From Photobacterium sp. Ph5 (lineage in GTDB: Bacteria > Pseudomonadota > Gammaproteobacteria > Enterobacterales > Vibrionaceae), in contig NZ_JADQAQ010000005.1 in NCBI RefSeq assembly GCF_022129445.1, positions 11,322 through 75,321 of the forward strand: DNA of 64,000 bases. Reading direction: 5' to 3'. The position numbers were made by a program, and so were the translations under genes. Below are positions 35,901-44,817 of this stretch, piece by piece; position 1 is the first letter of the stretch, and every line of letters starts with the position of its first letter. The notes below the pieces were generated by a model that was not told the DNA's origin, made no database searches, and saw only the letters and a list, made by a program, of their open reading frames with translations.

Positions 35901-38900
35901 CCGATATTACTGGTACACCTTACCGTTCATGGACGATTACCAAGCAAGTTGGTGAGGGAAGTGAAGAACATTTTTCTGATGATGTTGATTTACATAATGA
36001 ATTGAAATTGGCGAAAAAAGGTGAGGCTGGCGACAATGCAACTTACCGAATTACGGCCATTATTAAAGATAATGTCGTTGATGAGTGGTTAAACAACGTC
36101 GCAGATGTGACTTACCTTACCCTGAGAAATGGCAAGATGGAGCCAATCACGGCATACGCTAAAGCTTCTGTACAGCGTGCGTCTACAGGTGGTGATGTCA
36201 CTCGTCATTTGAATGAAACACAGTATATTCCTGGTAAAACAAAAATCGTTTATACCATCACGGCATCTTCAAACTTAGGCTATATGAACAATAAAGCTAT
36301 TTTGGAGAACCTTGAAGGTCTAACGGTTAAAACCATTAATAAAGATGGTACAACTTCAGAAGGTAACCCGTTTGATCATGGCTCTGGCCCTGAATTCACC
36401 GTATCAGTAGAGAAGTCAGAAGTAACAGGACACGACGTACCATCGACTTCTACTGATGGCACGTTAGACGGCACTGTTGCTGATAATAAAAATATTGATA
36501 CGACTATTGATGTCGCGCCAAAAGATAAAGTGATTTATACCGTTACAGGTACGGTACGTGACGATGCTGTTGGTGATATTACTTTTAATAACGATCCTGA
36601 CTTAGTGGTTGAACCTTATGAGTCGAAATTAGAAATTGAAAAGAAGGTTGATCAGAAAAGCTATGAACCAGGTAAACCATTACATTACACCTTAACCGTT
36701 AAAAACACGGGTAAAGCCCATGCCTTTGATGTACATGTTAAGGATCTACTTGCTGACGTGAAAGTGCTAGATGTTAATGGTAATCAAGCGCCTGCGTTCT
36801 CGTCTGTGACAACAACTGATAAATACAGCGGTGAATATAAAACATGGTATTTCGCAGGTCACTATGACAAAACTGGCAGCATTAATACAACGGATACCAT
36901 TATTCCTTTAGGTGGTACTGCTGTTTATAGCGTTAATGCTGTTGTTAACAAAGATGCGGTTGGCCCAATTACCAATGCCTTAGATGTAAATGGTAATACC
37001 ACCGAAGTGGTTACTAACCCTGTTACTGCAAAATACATTGCTAACAAGACGATTGTTGCTTACTACGATGACGAGAAAAATAAACTGCCGGATCTTAAAG
37101 GTTATATGCCGGGTGGTTACATTGAGTATCAGGTGACGGTTACTAACCAAAGCACTGCGAATATTGATGATTTATCGATAAAAGACGATCTATCTACTAT
37201 CACAGCAAAAACCGTAGATGGTGGAGAAGAGCCTGTTTTTGATGATGTATTGATTGACTATGCTTTTGTTCGTCAAGATGCATTTAGTAAAGTGGCAGGC
37301 TTTGCATCTTCAACTCAAGTACTTGATACAAAAGTTGATATTGGCCCTGAAAATGCGGTGACGTTTAATATTAAAGCGCATATTAAGCCTACCATTGTTG
37401 GTACTTTCCAAAATGAGGCAAATATTGGAGACAGGCTACACCCTAAATCTCCTATCTCTAAGATGCTACCAGCTAATGTTGAGCTAACGAAAATTGTTAT
37501 GGATAGTGCAGGTAAGGAAATAAAGACTTACCAACCAGGCCAAAAAATCCAATACAAAATTGAGTTATCAAATAAAGGCTACGGTACGAGTTACACTGTG
37601 GCATTGAAAGATGAGCTAAGTAAATTACTTACCAACGTAGCTGAATTATCAGGTGACGGTAAGCAAGATCCAACAGCTACTCCTTTCAGTCATTGGATTG
37701 TTCATGAGCCTGTATTTGATGGTGGTATTACAACAATCCCACTGACAACTGGGCAGAATGATATTAAAGCTAAGGCTGTGCTTGCACCTAAAGTTGGCAA
37801 AATAACGATTTTAGTGGATGCAACCATTAGCGATGATGCATTGGGGGATATTACCAATACCGCAGTGTTTGGTAAGAAGAGTGATGATGCTGTATTAACA
37901 CCTGAGCCTAAAGATATTAGAGCGTCAAAAAATGTGATTGAACTTGATGGTAAGCCGTTTACATCGAATAGCTATTATCTTCCAGGACAAAAAGCGACAT
38001 ATGAAATTAAAGTTAAAAATAGTTCAAATAACTGGGCAAATGACATCACAGTTAAAGACGTTGTATCACATGTAAACGTTGATGTAGCGGGCGATAAGAA
38101 TGAGCCAGCTTATAGCAACTATCGCATTACTTATCGTGTTGAAGGTGGTGTATCTTGTTTGCCTGATACCTTTGTACCTGTAAATACGCCTTTAGATAAT
38201 AAGCAGCTTGATACTGAACTGGATATTGCACCACAACAAACCGTGTACTTTACCGTTGAAGCAATGATTAAAGATACTGCGGTTGGTGTGATTGAACCTA
38301 ACCATGCATTTGTTAATGATTTAGACAACACATCGCAGGAGATCCCACCGCAAAACAGTGACTTTGTTATTCATAAAAAGGTGGCAGATGAAGATAAAAC
38401 CTTCACGCCAGGGCAAGAGATCAACTACACCATCACAGTAGAAAATACAGGTGACGCGTGGCTGAATGATTTACCGATCAAAGATGAATTGACAGCGATT
38501 ACAGCTGATATTGCTCATGATGCGACATCATCTACGACAGGCTCGGCTTTTAGCTCAGTATCAGTTGAAGCGAAAGCTACTGATGGTTCATTTGTTACAA
38601 GCAATGCTTCAGACAACATTGACGCTGTGGCTGATATTAAACCGAAAGGCTCTGTGACATTCACAGTGACTGCTGTCGTTGCAGATAACGTTATTGGTGA
38701 AATTGATAATACCGCTTATGCAGGAAGTGATAATACGCCTTCTGAAAAGGTCACTATCACGCCTAAGCAAGGTGATTTTGAGTTAACTAAAACAGCAGAT
38801 ACTGAGACATATGTAACCGGTCAAGAAGTAACGTACAGTGTGACGTTAAGCAATAGTAGTGATGCTTGGATTTCTGATATTTCTCTTCAAGATCAAGTAT

Positions 38901-41900
38901 CAAAGATTGTTGCTGACTCTCATGCTGGGGTAAAAGCACCTGCATTTGACGCATCTAGTATTAACTTTACTTGGGCATCAGAAGGTGCAATTAAGAGCTT
39001 TGTCGATGTTAACTCTGTGAATGAATCAGCGACGGTATCTTTAGCGCCAAAAGGCAAAGTGATCTTTACCATTAAGGCGAAAGTAGCTGACAACATTGTC
39101 GGTGACATTACCAATGAAGCGATAGCCAATGATAAAACTGCAGATGTAACAATTACACCAAAAGTAAGTGAATTCGATATTCATAAAGCAGCGGATATTG
39201 AAACATTTGTACCGGGACAAGTTGTTACCTACACCGTTACCGTAAATAACACAGGCGGCACTTGGTTAGATGATCTTCCAATTAAGGATGATCTAAAAGC
39301 AATCCAAACGGATGTAATTGGAACTTCAGGCAGTAAAGAGAAAGGCAATGCCTTTAGTGCAATTGAAGTAACAGCATCTGCAACGCCAGATTCAACAGTT
39401 ACTAACACAGCAGCCGATACTATTGATGCAACGGCTGACATTAAGCCGCAAGGCAGTGTGACATTTACGGTTAAAGCAACGGTTGCCGCGAATGTTATTG
39501 GCAATATCGATAACACAGCCTATGCAGGTAATGACAACACACCATCAGAGACGGTGACAATTACACCAGAATCAGGTGATTTTACGTTAACGAAAACGGC
39601 CGATATTGCTGAGTTCGTGACAGGTCAGGAAGTGACTTATGTGGTGACACTTGAAAATAGCAGTGATAGCTGGATCACTGATATTCAGTTGTCAGATAAA
39701 GTCTCTAAGATCATGGCTCTATCTCACGATGGTAATGATGAAAATGCATTTGAATCGTCAAGTATTAGCTATGAGTGGCATGTAAAAGGCACAGATAAAA
39801 GCTATATCGAATCTGATCTTGCTAATGAATCAGCGGTAGTGAATCTTGCGCCAAAAGGTATTGTTGATCTAACAATCAAAGCGAAAGTCGCTGAAAACGT
39901 GGTTGGCGATATTACCAATGTCGCAACGGCAAATGATAAAACGGCAGAGGTAACGATTGATCCTAAGCGTGGTGACTTTACTATTACTAAATCGGTTAAT
40001 AAGGCAACCTTTGTGCCGGGTAAACCAGTCACTTATACAGTAACAGTAAAAAATACTGGTGGTACATGGTTAGATAACTTCCCGATTAAAGATGATCTAA
40101 AAGCGATTGAAGCTGATATCGCACATAGCGCGAGTTCACCCGTTAAAGGTGTGGCATTTAACACTGTATCAGTAGTAGCTAAAGCATCTGATGGCTCATC
40201 TGTAACCAATAGCGTTACTGACAATATTGATGCTATTGCAGATATTAAACCTGACGGTGACGTTACTTTTACGGTTGAGGCTACTGTTGCTGATAACGTG
40301 ATTGGCGCAATTGATAACACCGCTTATGCAGGTGAAGAAAATACGCCATCTGAAACGGTAACTATCACGCCAGAGCAAGGGGACTTTGCGTTAACTAAGA
40401 GCGCTGATACTGATACCTTTATTCAAGGTCAGAAGATCACTTACACAGTGACATTGTCAAATGATTCTGATAGTTGGGTAACGGATGTACTGCTAAAAGA
40501 TGAAGTATCGAAAATCGAAGCACTTGATCCAACAGGCACAAAAGTAGCTGCGTTTGATCCTGCCACGATTAAGGTTTCAGCAACATCTGAAGGTAGCCTT
40601 GATAGCTTTGTTGATATCAATACAGCTAGTGAATCGGCAACGGTAAGTCTTGCGCCACATGGCAAAGTGCACTTTGACATTGAGGCGAATGTTGCCAGCA
40701 ATATTGTTGGGGATATTACTAACGTGGCAATGGCGGGAAATAAATCTGCTGAAGCGACAATTACCCCAACGCAAGGTGAATTTACGCTAGAGAAAGCCGT
40801 AAACAAACCAACGTTTGTACCTAATGACACCATGACGTACAGCCTAACTCTGAAGAATAATTCAGAAGCATGGGTAACAAATGTAAAAGTGACTGATGCA
40901 TTTAATACCATTACAACTGAACTTGCAGGTCATCGAACAGGATTAGCTTTTGATAAATCATCAATCAAAGTGACATCTGGCAAGATCACTGCTGGTGAAG
41001 GTTATGTGAAACCTAATCCTGATGGTAGTGCATCTGCATTAGTGGATTTAGCACCAAACAGTGAAGCGGTGATAACAGTGGATGCCCAGGTTGCAAGCGA
41101 TGTTGTCGGTAATATTGCCAATACTGCCTATGCGAATGATCAAGCATCGAATGAAGTGGTGATCACGCCTGAAGCATCTGAAATCACGATAGAGAAAACA
41201 GCTGATATTAGCGAGTTTGTTCCGGGTCAAACCGTGAATTACACAGTGACAGTGAATAACACCAAAGCGAGTTGGGCAACAGGCGTTAATATCAAAGATG
41301 AAGTGTCTAAAATTGAAGCTGAAATTGCTGGTGGTACGCCAACGTCACCATTAACAGGCAGTGCTTTTGATGCTAATTCGATTGTGACGAAAATTGTTGA
41401 CTTAGGTGATAGCAAAGTTGTTAAGCAAGAAAGCAATGAAAGTATCATTTTAGATATCGCGCCTAACGCTTCAGTGGTGGTAAATATTGCTGCGAATGTG
41501 AATAAGAACGTGATTGGTTCTATTACCAATATCGCTCATGCGATTGATAATAATGGTGACGACCATAATGCTGAAGTGACAATCGAACCTATTGAAGGTG
41601 CAGTAATTTTAACTAAAGAAGCTATCTACGCGACTTATAAGAACGGTGGTGAAGTAGGTTTTGATATTAAAGTTGAAAATACAGGTGCAGGTTTTGCCGC
41701 TAATGTGACGCTTGAAGATTTAATCAGCAAGATAGAAGCAACAACAAACTTAGGTCAGCCAACCCCCGCATTAACACATTGGAAAGTGAGTTATGTCGCT
41801 GGTGATGAAAACACCAAAGTGATGGATGTTGCTTTAAACAAGCTAAAACAAAACTTACCTGAAGATAAAGACGTGAATGTGGTGATGGATATTGCACCGC

Positions 41901-44056
41901 AAGATACAGTGACATTCACCGTAATGGGTACTGCTGCTGATGACATTGTTGATGATATTACTAATACCGCGAGCATGACATTTGGTGAGAACAAACAGGA
42001 TGCAACGGCAACTGTTAAGCCTGAGCAAACCAATTTTGAAGCAACCAAAGCGAGCGTTGAATCGTATTACACCATCAATAAGGATGTGAGCTTTGAGCTA
42101 AGTATCACCAACACATCGAACAATATTATCAATGACATGGTGGTTAATGATGATATGAGTGGAATAAAGGTGAAATATCGCGATGGTTCAATAGGTCCCG
42201 CTTTTGTAAAAGATAGCACTAAGTTTGTTGTAGAAACCGTTCCACAAGGCGCACAGGTTCAAGCGCAAACAGAGAGTCAGTTCTTGGTTGATCTACTACC
42301 TAAGCAAACTATTACTTTTAAAGTAACAGGTAAGGTTGTAGATAGTGCTAATGGCATGATTCAAAATGTCGCGCAGGTAAATGATCAAGATGTACCAAGT
42401 AATTTTGTCCCACCATTGGAGCCTGAAATTACAGGTACGATTGTTACGACAACGGATTACGATGATGACAATGTAGGTGAAGACGAAAATATCTATGTAC
42501 CGGGTGGAACCGTGGTTTACACCATCACGCTAGAAAACAACACTGATGCGTTTGCTAACAATGTTGGCTTTATGAGTGAGTTCTCAAAGGTTAGTTCAGA
42601 AGATTATAACGGTCGTCAAATTCATGCTTATACCGATTGGAAGATCGCAACCAAAGCAACAGGTACGGAGCGTGGTACTACAGTAGGTAGTTACACTGAT
42701 GGTAAAGATGTACAAACGGGATTACACATCGCACCACACAGTAAAGTGGTTTATACCTTTACCACTCAAGTTGATAAGAACCTTGTTAATGTTATCGACT
42801 ATGCTGCGTTTTACATTGATAGAAAAGTGATAGGGCATATTGATGTACATAACTTGTCGGTTACTAAGCTTGAGTCTGAAGTGAAACCTATGCTGCCAGA
42901 GTACGATTTGAAGCTGACAAAAACAGCATCAAAAGCAACGGCACAAGTCGGTGATGTCGTTGAATACGAAGTGATGGTAGAAAACGACAACAAAGCGAAT
43001 TTCTACGATGTATCAGTTGTTGACCATTACCCAGCAGGTTTCCAATATGTGACGGGTTCAACCCAAATCGTGCATAGTGGTCCTGATGGTGAGTTTGATA
43101 CCAAAGATGATCAATCACTAAGCCAAGAGCCTGTGATGTCAGGACAATTAACCTTTAGAAAGGTTAACCTGAAATCAAACGAGAAAGTGCGTGTCCGTTA
43201 CCTTATGCGTGTTAGTACCGGGGTGACATTTGGTAAATATGTGAATACCGCCGTTGCGCAGATCCGTGGTGAAGATAAATCGAATGTCGATAAAGCCGTG
43301 GTGGAAATTGAAGCGGATAAGTTATTTGATACCGCATCTATCATAGGTAAAGTATTTGAAGACTTAAATGGCGATGGTTTCCAAGCCGATGCAACTGCCA
43401 AAGGCATTACTGTAAAAATAGACTTACCGAAAGGGGATTATGTTGCCAATTCAACAACCTTAATGCGTGACGGTAAAACGACAGTAGTGAGTGATGCAAA
43501 ACAAGCAGCGCCTATTAACCGTGGTATTACAGTTAAAACGTTGATGGGCCAATCGCAAAACCGAACCTTGAAGCAAAGTAATAAAGCTGTGATCCGTTTT
43601 AAAACGACAACAGCTACACCGTTTGCCTTTAGCGTAACAACAAGCAATGGTACTCATGTTCATTTTGGAACTGATAGTAAGATCACGCGCACATTAACGG
43701 GTGATACCAAACAAGGACTTTCAGCAGAGAACCTCAATGTGACACGTAATCTATACCAAGCGAAAACAGGTTATGTTTGGGAGATCGTAATTGAAAACTT
43801 GGGTATCTATGAAGATGGTATTCCTGGGGTTCGCTTAATTACCACTGAAGGGATTAAGATCGAAACCGATCAATTTGGTCGTTACCATATTCCAGATCAG
43901 TGGGTGAAAGATAAGAAAGGTAAGAACTTCCTTGTGAAAGTTGATACTGATTCTTTACCAACAGGAATGAAAGTGATCAGTGAAAACCCGAAAGTACAGC
44001 GTATAACACCGAATGCACTGGCTAAGTTTAACTTTAGTGTTCAAACCAAACATTAA
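32948..44056 (+). CDS. Giant DUF11-repeat exoprotein (3702 aa)
   Basis: One uninterrupted frame of 3702 codons. It has an N-terminal signal peptide (hydrophobic LSLLICITGLSV, ending PAQA near residue 39). About 24 tandem Ig-like repeats of the DUF11 / conserved-repeat type follow, each about 130-150 residues. Their typical phrases are ITKTV..., GQEVTYTVTVENT, APKGSVTFTV and ...GDITNTA. Near residues 3470-3700 is an SdrD/carboxypeptidase-regulatory-like module (FEDLNGDGF; ETDQFGRYHIPD). The protein is acidic and almost cysteine-free. There is no LPXTG, autotransporter barrel or obvious type I secretion tail. GTG at 32948 has AAGG immediately before it; ATG 32984 (GGAAAG upstream) is an alternative that leaves a shorter signal. 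Likely a long surface filament or adhesin; the export route is unknown. Confidence 0.85.
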   Translation: MKIINKKIYGKLMPLLSTLVRFILSLLICITGLSVLPAQANITDDLVVTISAPKNYDAGSSVKYTLTIKNNSEVTTYKNIKLNASIADITTMLDSGEEGNAFSSVSNKVDTIGDNSDAGVFNTSGNLASTNIIVAPSESITYIITAKTVENAIGDINTSDHVSFKKGFWFKKELDAVVTQYLQPDLSITKTVANTAYQTGKKITYTVVVENAAHAGTARHYHVIDTLSSIQSQAANNNIDDNNNWSHTDEDKSNPFTTWDIAVAVENGADSSLSSPLKDTDLDDTVTLPAKGKITYTVTATTTTVAIAEISNKALLLDAKKQQIAETALVNTNTQLVNTTQNTKRVIESEYSPGNEITYKLRVKNTDKHKFANNISLLDKLMTCPTTTQSTGADEAPFEYWYIDSIDAENTAKGTDAGVAANNPSAHRTDNINFVVDLAPNSYIEYTIKAKVKDTTIGHIQDSNACGDDFDESGSGIDMPKGKIQIKKSVDQDKFTPGEDITYTIEVKNPSNGLLLDIPVVDKLNEITAENADGKMVYPFVEGSIRVTTDQGKHSNPDVNGDLNKNPIDVKATIFPNESVKYIVTAKTKQDIVGVISNTAYAGEGTQQGKSTVITTPRLENLNIEKHVKGANSDGWRAYGYKDDEFTYTIKVTNPAPAGFAQNVTVTDAISQIKAELLEKAGEEVPVFTSWTVSTATDGGAEVVTAPENNKDLESVINVPADSSVTFTVTANIDPRRKDHVIWGKFTNQAQAKLARTGEVIKTANVDVVPAEPRLRLRKLVSNSVYTVGQPLEYTIDIQNYDRDGYVNDGRVSDSISSLSIFDQWKVWWEVIDDEKNPATTDRGQGTELFGYPTTEASASESTKDINNARFDLAPHQTLRIHVKGLVSEKAVGKGKITNVVTATDNAGDHFDASVDVNEDNTSVNSISIYKYGDPDFKRYHPGDKYTWTVRVVNNSANAVDNVVVNDKIIGIDVLLANNGDNKYADITGTPYRSWTITKQVGEGSEEHFSDDVDLHNELKLAKKGEAGDNATYRITAIIKDNVVDEWLNNVADVTYLTLRNGKMEPITAYAKASVQRASTGGDVTRHLNETQYIPGKTKIVYTITASSNLGYMNNKAILENLEGLTVKTINKDGTTSEGNPFDHGSGPEFTVSVEKSEVTGHDVPSTSTDGTLDGTVADNKNIDTTIDVAPKDKVIYTVTGTVRDDAVGDITFNNDPDLVVEPYESKLEIEKKVDQKSYEPGKPLHYTLTVKNTGKAHAFDVHVKDLLADVKVLDVNGNQAPAFSSVTTTDKYSGEYKTWYFAGHYDKTGSINTTDTIIPLGGTAVYSVNAVVNKDAVGPITNALDVNGNTTEVVTNPVTAKYIANKTIVAYYDDEKNKLPDLKGYMPGGYIEYQVTVTNQSTANIDDLSIKDDLSTITAKTVDGGEEPVFDDVLIDYAFVRQDAFSKVAGFASSTQVLDTKVDIGPENAVTFNIKAHIKPTIVGTFQNEANIGDRLHPKSPISKMLPANVELTKIVMDSAGKEIKTYQPGQKIQYKIELSNKGYGTSYTVALKDELSKLLTNVAELSGDGKQDPTATPFSHWIVHEPVFDGGITTIPLTTGQNDIKAKAVLAPKVGKITILVDATISDDALGDITNTAVFGKKSDDAVLTPEPKDIRASKNVIELDGKPFTSNSYYLPGQKATYEIKVKNSSNNWANDITVKDVVSHVNVDVAGDKNEPAYSNYRITYRVEGGVSCLPDTFVPVNTPLDNKQLDTELDIAPQQTVYFTVEAMIKDTAVGVIEPNHAFVNDLDNTSQEIPPQNSDFVIHKKVADEDKTFTPGQEINYTITVENTGDAWLNDLPIKDELTAITADIAHDATSSTTGSAFSSVSVEAKATDGSFVTSNASDNIDAVADIKPKGSVTFTVTAVVADNVIGEIDNTAYAGSDNTPSEKVTITPKQGDFELTKTADTETYVTGQEVTYSVTLSNSSDAWISDISLQDQVSKIVADSHAGVKAPAFDASSINFTWASEGAIKSFVDVNSVNESATVSLAPKGKVIFTIKAKVADNIVGDITNEAIANDKTADVTITPKVSEFDIHKAADIETFVPGQVVTYTVTVNNTGGTWLDDLPIKDDLKAIQTDVIGTSGSKEKGNAFSAIEVTASATPDSTVTNTAADTIDATADIKPQGSVTFTVKATVAANVIGNIDNTAYAGNDNTPSETVTITPESGDFTLTKTADIAEFVTGQEVTYVVTLENSSDSWITDIQLSDKVSKIMALSHDGNDENAFESSSISYEWHVKGTDKSYIESDLANESAVVNLAPKGIVDLTIKAKVAENVVGDITNVATANDKTAEVTIDPKRGDFTITKSVNKATFVPGKPVTYTVTVKNTGGTWLDNFPIKDDLKAIEADIAHSASSPVKGVAFNTVSVVAKASDGSSVTNSVTDNIDAIADIKPDGDVTFTVEATVADNVIGAIDNTAYAGEENTPSETVTITPEQGDFALTKSADTDTFIQGQKITYTVTLSNDSDSWVTDVLLKDEVSKIEALDPTGTKVAAFDPATIKVSATSEGSLDSFVDINTASESATVSLAPHGKVHFDIEANVASNIVGDITNVAMAGNKSAEATITPTQGEFTLEKAVNKPTFVPNDTMTYSLTLKNNSEAWVTNVKVTDAFNTITTELAGHRTGLAFDKSSIKVTSGKITAGEGYVKPNPDGSASALVDLAPNSEAVITVDAQVASDVVGNIANTAYANDQASNEVVITPEASEITIEKTADISEFVPGQTVNYTVTVNNTKASWATGVNIKDEVSKIEAEIAGGTPTSPLTGSAFDANSIVTKIVDLGDSKVVKQESNESIILDIAPNASVVVNIAANVNKNVIGSITNIAHAIDNNGDDHNAEVTIEPIEGAVILTKEAIYATYKNGGEVGFDIKVENTGAGFAANVTLEDLISKIEATTNLGQPTPALTHWKVSYVAGDENTKVMDVALNKLKQNLPEDKDVNVVMDIAPQDTVTFTVMGTAADDIVDDITNTASMTFGENKQDATATVKPEQTNFEATKASVESYYTINKDVSFELSITNTSNNIINDMVVNDDMSGIKVKYRDGSIGPAFVKDSTKFVVETVPQGAQVQAQTESQFLVDLLPKQTITFKVTGKVVDSANGMIQNVAQVNDQDVPSNFVPPLEPEITGTIVTTTDYDDDNVGEDENIYVPGGTVVYTITLENNTDAFANNVGFMSEFSKVSSEDYNGRQIHAYTDWKIATKATGTERGTTVGSYTDGKDVQTGLHIAPHSKVVYTFTTQVDKNLVNVIDYAAFYIDRKVIGHIDVHNLSVTKLESEVKPMLPEYDLKLTKTASKATAQVGDVVEYEVMVENDNKANFYDVSVVDHYPAGFQYVTGSTQIVHSGPDGEFDTKDDQSLSQEPVMSGQLTFRKVNLKSNEKVRVRYLMRVSTGVTFGKYVNTAVAQIRGEDKSNVDKAVVEIEADKLFDTASIIGKVFEDLNGDGFQADATAKGITVKIDLPKGDYVANSTTLMRDGKTTVVSDAKQAAPINRGITVKTLMGQSQNRTLKQSNKAVIRFKTTTATPFAFSVTTSNGTHVHFGTDSKITRTLTGDTKQGLSAENLNVTRNLYQAKTGYVWEIVIENLGIYEDGIPGVRLITTEGIKIETDQFGRYHIPDQWVKDKKGKNFLVKVDTDSLPTGMKVISENPKVQRITPNALAKFNFSVQTKH
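38353..40775 (+). repeat. Three 804-bp higher-order repeats in the giant gene
   Basis: Within the giant gene two kinds of DUF11 domain alternate. Type A (IHKKVADE..., VENTG...WL.DLPIKD) starts near 38353, 39163 and 39967. Type B (LTKTAD..., SNSSD.WI.DI) starts near 38768, 39572 and 40376. The type B starts are exactly 804 bp apart, so an A+B pair of 268 residues has been copied, and DNA similarity between copies is high. Such units can expand or contract by recombination. Confidence 0.85.
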
Positions 44057-44074
44057 TTAGTTAGACGATGAATC

Positions 44075-44108
44075 AAAGGCTGATGAATTCTCATCAGCCT
44101 TTTTTTAT
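44075..44108 (+). terminator. Terminator of the giant exoprotein gene
   Basis: AAAGGCTGATGA-ATTC-TCATCAGCCTTT, a 12-bp perfect stem followed by a T run. Confidence 0.95.
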
Positions 44109-44634
44109 ATCAAAGAGTCGCTTCCATATCTATTAATATAACGAACACTGGTTCATCATTTATCTTGCCATGAATAACAGTGCGCGTATTAATCAATCTA
44201 TTGCTGTTGTTCTATATCCCTAGATGTATTTCACTATGTGCTTTAATGAGTATAAAGACCTATCTATGAGAGGTTAAATATTTGATAGGTTAATTGATAC
44301 AGCGAAGTCATTTTCATTTTTTGAAATTACAGTAAGAGATAATAATAACCATGATTTTTAGATGGAAATAACAAGGAGAAGTGAAAATATTACAGTTATT
44401 GGAGTTTTAATATTGTTCTGAAAGTTGGGTTCAAAACGCTTTGTTATTATAAAAATATACGATATCTGGCTTTAATTGTATGATTTTAAACGTTTATGTT
44501 TTTTTATATTAAGGTGATTAAATTCTGCTTCTCTTCATTTTTCATGATGATTTTATCTTTTCCTGTCTTTTATATTAATTGACGTAAACAGTGTTTTTTT
44601 CTCTGAAATTCAAAATCAAAATATTTCAATGTTT

Positions 44635-44647
44635 ATGAGTTAACCCT
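44635..44647 (+). promoter_or_regulatory. Shared 13-bp motif, copy 2
   Basis: ATGAGTTAACCCT, identical to 32878-32890, 170 bp before the barrel gene start. Suggests a common regulator for the giant and barrel genes. Confidence 0.5.
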
Positions 44648-44817
44648 TTTAAGAGCAATTGTTAGCCTGTCTACATATTAATTATGTATCCATTTTGTTC
44701 ACAGATAACACCTATATGTCGTGTTCAAAATTAAGGAAGTAAAGACAGAAGAATTGCTATTCACCCGACTGAATATTGATTCTTTTATATCAGGCGTGGT
44801 TGCCAAAAGAGGTTAAA

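Larger units (their letters stand above)
44057..44817 (+). promoter_or_regulatory. Gap between giant exoprotein and barrel gene
   Basis: 760 bases. They begin with a strong terminator (44075-44108) and continue as very AT-rich DNA without a supported gene. The shared 13-bp motif is at 44635-44647. The barrel gene therefore has its own promoter in this region. Confidence 0.6.

Noticed and set aside
33610-43663. Many antisense frames of 60-156 codons inside the giant gene
   Set aside because: They recur at the same place in each repeat and reflect the codon pattern of the repeated sense strand.
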